Shown: positions 31,323 through 34,021 of the stretch, in pieces
Layout of the letters: every line of letters starts with the position of its first letter
How positions within the stretch are numbered: position 1 is the stretch's first letter
NCBI GenBank assembly: GCA_937997485.1
Contig: CALKTH010000142.1
Coordinates: forward strand, 1 to 34,021
Reading direction: 5' to 3'
Length of the DNA: 34,021 nucleotides
DNA from: an uncultured Acidimicrobiales bacterium
Lineage (GTDB): Bacteria; Actinomycetota; Acidimicrobiia; Acidimicrobiales; SZUA-35
Notes under the pieces: model-generated
What the model saw: the letters and a program-made list of their open reading frames with translations, nothing else
What the model was told of the DNA's origin: nothing
The model's database searches: none
Program-made: the position numbers and the translations under genes

Positions 31323-32841
31323 CCCGGAGCTGCGCACGATCGAGCTGCTCGACGGCGAGCGGTGGTGGGGCGGCCGTGTAGCCGACGGATACGCCATGCC
31401 GTTCGCTGCCGGCGCAGATGTCAACCTGGACTTCCACCACGACAGCCAAGCCGCACCGCTGTTCGTGTCAACGCACGGGCGGGTGCTGTGGTCGGGCGAA
31501 TCGTTTCGGCTCCGCCTGACAAACCGCGGCATCGAAGTTGAGGGACCGGTCCAAGTCGAACAACCTGGCACGACCTTGCAAGACGCCGTTCGCTGGGCTG
31601 CCAAGAACGTGCACGCGGCACCGCCAGCGATGCCCGCCGTCCAGATGTTCGCTCCTCAATGGGCACTGTGGATCGAGCTGCTCTACGAGCCAACCCAACG
31701 GAAGACACTGGACTACGCCGCTGCGGTGTTGGCGAACGGCTATGAGCCCGGCGTCATCATCATCGATGACAACTGGAGCGAGGACTACGGCGTCTGGCGT
31801 TTCCGATCCGACCGATTTCCCGACCCTGCCGCCATGGTCCGCCAGCTGCGCGACGACGGTTTCACGGTCATGCTCTGGGTCTGCCCCTACGTGAGTCCCG
31901 ATGGTCGGCACTACCTCGATCTGCGAGATGAGGGGCTGCTGCTCTCCGATGCGTCCGGCGAACCGGTCATTCGCCGCTGGTGGAACGGCCACAGCGCCGT
32001 GCTTGATCTCACCAATCCAGCAACCGTGGCCTGGTTCCGGACAACCCTGGAGTCGCTGCGACGCGACTTCGGTATCGACGGCTTCAAGTTCGATGGCGGC
32101 GACATCGACATGTACCGAGATGACGACGCCACCTTCGCTCCCAGTTCTCCCGCCGATCAGGTGCACCGCTACGGAGCGTTCGCTGCTTCGTTCCCGTTCA
32201 ACGAGCTGCGGTCAGGTTGGAGACTCGGAGGCCTCGGTGCCGCCACCCGGTTGAGTGATGCGAATCACAAGTGGAACGAAACGGGCATCGGCAAGCTCAT
32301 CGGCAACCAACTGACGCAGGGACTCCTCGGCATGCCCTTCAGCGCGCCCGACATGATCGGTGGTGGGCAGTATCTCGACTTCGACGAAGACCGTCTCGAT
32401 CCAGAGCTCTTCGTCCGCCACGCGCAGGTCGCGGCCTTCAGTCCGATGATGCAGTTCTCGGCCGCTCCGTGGCGCGTGCTCGATACTGAACATGCAGCGG
32501 CTGTCAAGGCAGCCGCCGATCTGCGCCGCCGCTTCCACGAAACCATCGTCGAACTCGCTGTTGAACATGTGACCTCAGGAGATCCAATCGTTCGGCCTCT
32601 CGAGTACGACTTTCCTCACGCTGGGCTCGAGGAGGTGACGGACGCGTTCATGCTCGGCCCGAACATCCTCGTCGCCCCGATCATCACGAAGGGAGCGAGA
32701 CGCCGCTCCGTCTTCCTCCCGTCAGGCACGTGGCGAACACCGAAGGGTGTCGCCATCGAAGGCGGCCGGAGCATCGAGGTTGAGGCTCCACTCGATGTGG
32801 TGCCGTACTTCGAGCGACAGCGAGCTGTACGTCAAGCGTGA
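31309..32841 (+). CDS. Glycoside hydrolase family 31 protein
   Basis: A 510-residue GH31 enzyme, shorter than classical alpha-glucosidases because the N-terminal beta-sandwich is reduced. The catalytic barrel starts near FAPQWALWIELLYEP. It includes VIIIDDNWSEDYGVWRF and FPDPAAMVRQLRDDGFTVMLWVCPYVSP. The nucleophile is Asp in GFKFDGGDIDMY (about residue 262). A probable acid/base Asp lies in the RLSDANHKWN region (about 315). The GMPFSAPDMIGGG loop near 345 is the usual '..WSGDIGG' position. It should release alpha-linked sugars, with unknown specificity. No signal peptide is visible, so it acts in the cytoplasm. The start is GTG 31309 inside the end of the PuuD-like gene. Its end overlaps the convergent regulator gene by 10 bp. 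Confidence 0.87.
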   Translation: MPPASPELRTIELLDGERWWGGRVADGYAMPFAAGADVNLDFHHDSQAAPLFVSTHGRVLWSGESFRLRLTNRGIEVEGPVQVEQPGTTLQDAVRWAAKNVHAAPPAMPAVQMFAPQWALWIELLYEPTQRKTLDYAAAVLANGYEPGVIIIDDNWSEDYGVWRFRSDRFPDPAAMVRQLRDDGFTVMLWVCPYVSPDGRHYLDLRDEGLLLSDASGEPVIRRWWNGHSAVLDLTNPATVAWFRTTLESLRRDFGIDGFKFDGGDIDMYRDDDATFAPSSPADQVHRYGAFAASFPFNELRSGWRLGGLGAATRLSDANHKWNETGIGKLIGNQLTQGLLGMPFSAPDMIGGGQYLDFDEDRLDPELFVRHAQVAAFSPMMQFSAAPWRVLDTEHAAAVKAAADLRRRFHETIVELAVEHVTSGDPIVRPLEYDFPHAGLEEVTDAFMLGPNILVAPIITKGARRRSVFLPSGTWRTPKGVAIEGGRSIEVEAPLDVVPYFERQRAVRQA

Positions 32842-33683
32842 TCGTGGAGGGTGGGGGTTGAAGGCTTGTCTTCCCCTGCGAGCACCATCGGGTCGCCAGC
32901 AGTCGCCCGGAACTGGTTGGGGGTGAGCCCATAGGCGTCTTTGAACAGGCGCGTGAACTGGCTCTGGTCGTAGTAGTGGCAGGAGCGAGCGATGGAAGCG
33001 AGCGAGTCGTCCGTCCCAATGAGTAGAGAAGCCGCACGATCCGCTCGGATCGACATCAGGAGCTGCTTGGGCGAAGCTCCGAGCACTCGCTGCATCACAC
33101 GATCCAACTGGTCGGTCGTGAGCTCAGCCTCGGCCGCGAGATCGGTGACTCGCAGTGCTCCCCGGTCGGGTTGTTCGGCAAGTTCGATGGCGCGGCGCAG
33201 TCCTTCACCGAGTCGGTCCGAGCGTTCGCCAAGATCGACCGGCGTCGAGATGGCGATAATCACGTCATCGAAGCCTTTCTCAGAGTGGAGGTGGCGCGTC
33301 GTGAGAAACCAATCTCGCCCCTCCAGTGAGGACACTCGCTCCAAACGATTGCGACGAGTCCTTGCGGTCAGAAGGAGCGCACGATCTTCGGCGGAATAGA
33401 GGCGGGCGAGGTCAGGCGGACAAAAGTCGTCGACCGACATGCCGATCAGGTCACGGCGTCGATAGCCCATGCGACGCACGAACATTTCGCTCACGGCCAA
33501 GTAGCGGCCCCCGGTGTCCTTCGCACAGAAGTAGACGTTCGGCGAGGGCTCCAGAAGATCGACCAAGAGCTGCACGGCAGGAGCGAGCACCGGGACATCG
33601 TGCCAGGTCAATCTGCCAGGGCCAAGCATCCCGCCTGTGGACCGTTGGACGAAAGGGGTAGCTCGAGACGCCAATTTCGCCAA
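32832..33683 (-). CDS. AraC-family regulator with N-terminal PAS domain
   Basis: A 283-residue regulator. The N-terminal half (about 38-150) is a PAS sensor: LLEPSPNVYFCAKDTGGRYLAVSEMFVRRMGYRRRDLIGMSVDDFCPPDLARLY, the PAS core with its 'G...N..F....GY...ELIG' signature. The C-terminal AraC DNA-binding domain (about 165-265) has two helix-turn-helix units, LRVTDLAAEAELTTDQLDRVMQRVLG and DSLASIARSCHYYDQSQFTRLFKDAYGLTPNQFR. PAS replacing the common cupin sensor suggests small-ligand sensing. ATG 33683 leaves only 5 bp to the first possible start of the divergent gene, so an ATG at 33629 (codon 19) is a realistic alternative. It probably controls the divergent flavin oxidoreductase gene, the GH31 side, or both. 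Confidence 0.87.
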   Translation of the reverse strand: MAKLASRATPFVQRSTGGMLGPGRLTWHDVPVLAPAVQLLVDLLEPSPNVYFCAKDTGGRYLAVSEMFVRRMGYRRRDLIGMSVDDFCPPDLARLYSAEDRALLLTARTRRNRLERVSSLEGRDWFLTTRHLHSEKGFDDVIIAISTPVDLGERSDRLGEGLRRAIELAEQPDRGALRVTDLAAEAELTTDQLDRVMQRVLGASPKQLLMSIRADRAASLLIGTDDSLASIARSCHYYDQSQFTRLFKDAYGLTPNQFRATAGDPMVLAGEDKPSTPTLHDHA

Positions 33684-33718
33684 GATCGATGGACCTGCCC
33701 ATCTCTACCGTGCCCGGA

Positions 33719-34021
33719 ATGGCCGATCCCCTGCTCCAAGAATTCCAGCTGAAGCATCTCACGCTCCGCAATCGGCTCTTCTCGTCGGCGCACGAGCCGG
33801 CATATGCCGACGCTGGCATGCCCAAGGACCGCTATCGCCTCTATCACGAAGAAAAGGCACAGGGCGGCGTCGCTCTGACTATGACTGCTGGTTCCGCCGT
33901 TGTCTCACGCGACAGCCCGCCCGGATTCGGCAACCTCCATGCGTGGGACGACGCGATCGTGCCGTGGATCCAGCGTTTGACTGATGGCGTCCACGAGCAC
34001 GGCTCCGCTTGCATGGTGCAG
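33719..34021 (+). CDS. NADH:flavin oxidoreductase/Old Yellow Enzyme family, 5' part
   Basis: The first 101 codons of an Old-Yellow-Enzyme-type protein, cut by the window end. It begins MADPLLQEFQLKHLTLRNRL, continues SSAHEPAYADAGMPKDRYRLYHEEKAQGGVALTM, and then has PGFGNLHAWDDAIVPWIQRLTDGVHEHG. This is the first half of the FMN-binding barrel seen in the group that includes dimethylamine/trimethylamine dehydrogenases and 2,4-dienoyl-CoA reductases. With the rest missing, the presence of a C-terminal FeS/FAD domain cannot be judged. I chose the ATG at 33719 because family proteins begin this way. An in-frame ATG at 33689 would add ten residues. It is divergent from the PAS-AraC gene. Confidence 0.88.
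   Translation, partial: MADPLLQEFQLKHLTLRNRLFSSAHEPAYADAGMPKDRYRLYHEEKAQGGVALTMTAGSAVVSRDSPPGFGNLHAWDDAIVPWIQRLTDGVHEHGSACMVQ

Overview
The window is 34 kb of GC-rich, densely packed bacterial chromosome. Codon use, LAL-type LuxR regulator, DUF4214 secreted protein, Tat lipoprotein and menaquinone-reductase-like flavoprotein together suggest an actinomycete, plausibly an aquatic Acidimicrobiia-like lineage. This placement is inferred from protein character, not from a marker gene. No rRNA, phage or CRISPR locus is visible. One insertion sequence is present.

Layout. (1) 1-4.4 kb: the 3' end of a tRNA-Pro, a VOC protein, tRNA-Gly(TCC), a biotin-dependent carboxylase carboxyltransferase subunit, a small Flp-type pilin, an FKBP isomerase and a geranylgeranyl-reductase-family flavoprotein. 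(2) 4.4-9.4 kb, minus strand: a tightly coupled run of a secreted DUF4214 protein, two bacterial PH-domain membrane proteins and, after 51 bp, a Tat-exported metallo-beta-lactamase-fold lipoprotein. Divergent to it is a membrane-anchored Thr/Pro-rich protein with an Asp/Arg repeat. (3) 10.3-14.8 kb: a lone xanthine/CO-dehydrogenase-type molybdopterin large subunit, a beta-lactamase-like esterase and a Popeye-type membrane cyclic-nucleotide-binding protein, separated by clear hairpins. (4) 15.1-18.8 kb: a large LAL regulator and a PEP mutase/isocitrate-lyase-family enzyme. (5) 18.9-24.6 kb: an asymmetric heterodimeric ABC exporter, a divergent Bcr/CflA-like MFS pump and a short-chain dehydrogenase. 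(6) 24.7-26.0 kb: an IS481-family element that appears to have landed inside a 47-bp perfect palindrome. (7) 26.0-34.0 kb: a catabolic region. A minus-strand operon (acyl-CoA-dehydrogenase-fold flavoprotein, NicX/M29-like metalloenzyme, glutamine-synthetase-like ligase, alpha/beta hydrolase) faces away from a PuuD-like gamma-glutamyl hydrolase overlapping a GH31 glycosidase. A PAS-AraC regulator and a truncated Old-Yellow-Enzyme-family gene follow.

How the genes may work together. The clearest functional hypothesis is in region 7. A GS-like ligase beside a divergent PuuD-like hydrolase is the activation/deactivation pair of gamma-glutamylated amine catabolism (as in the E. coli Puu pathway). 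Here it is combined with flavin and metal-dependent oxidation enzymes, not with PuuB/PuuC. Region 2 looks like a cell-envelope module of unknown function.
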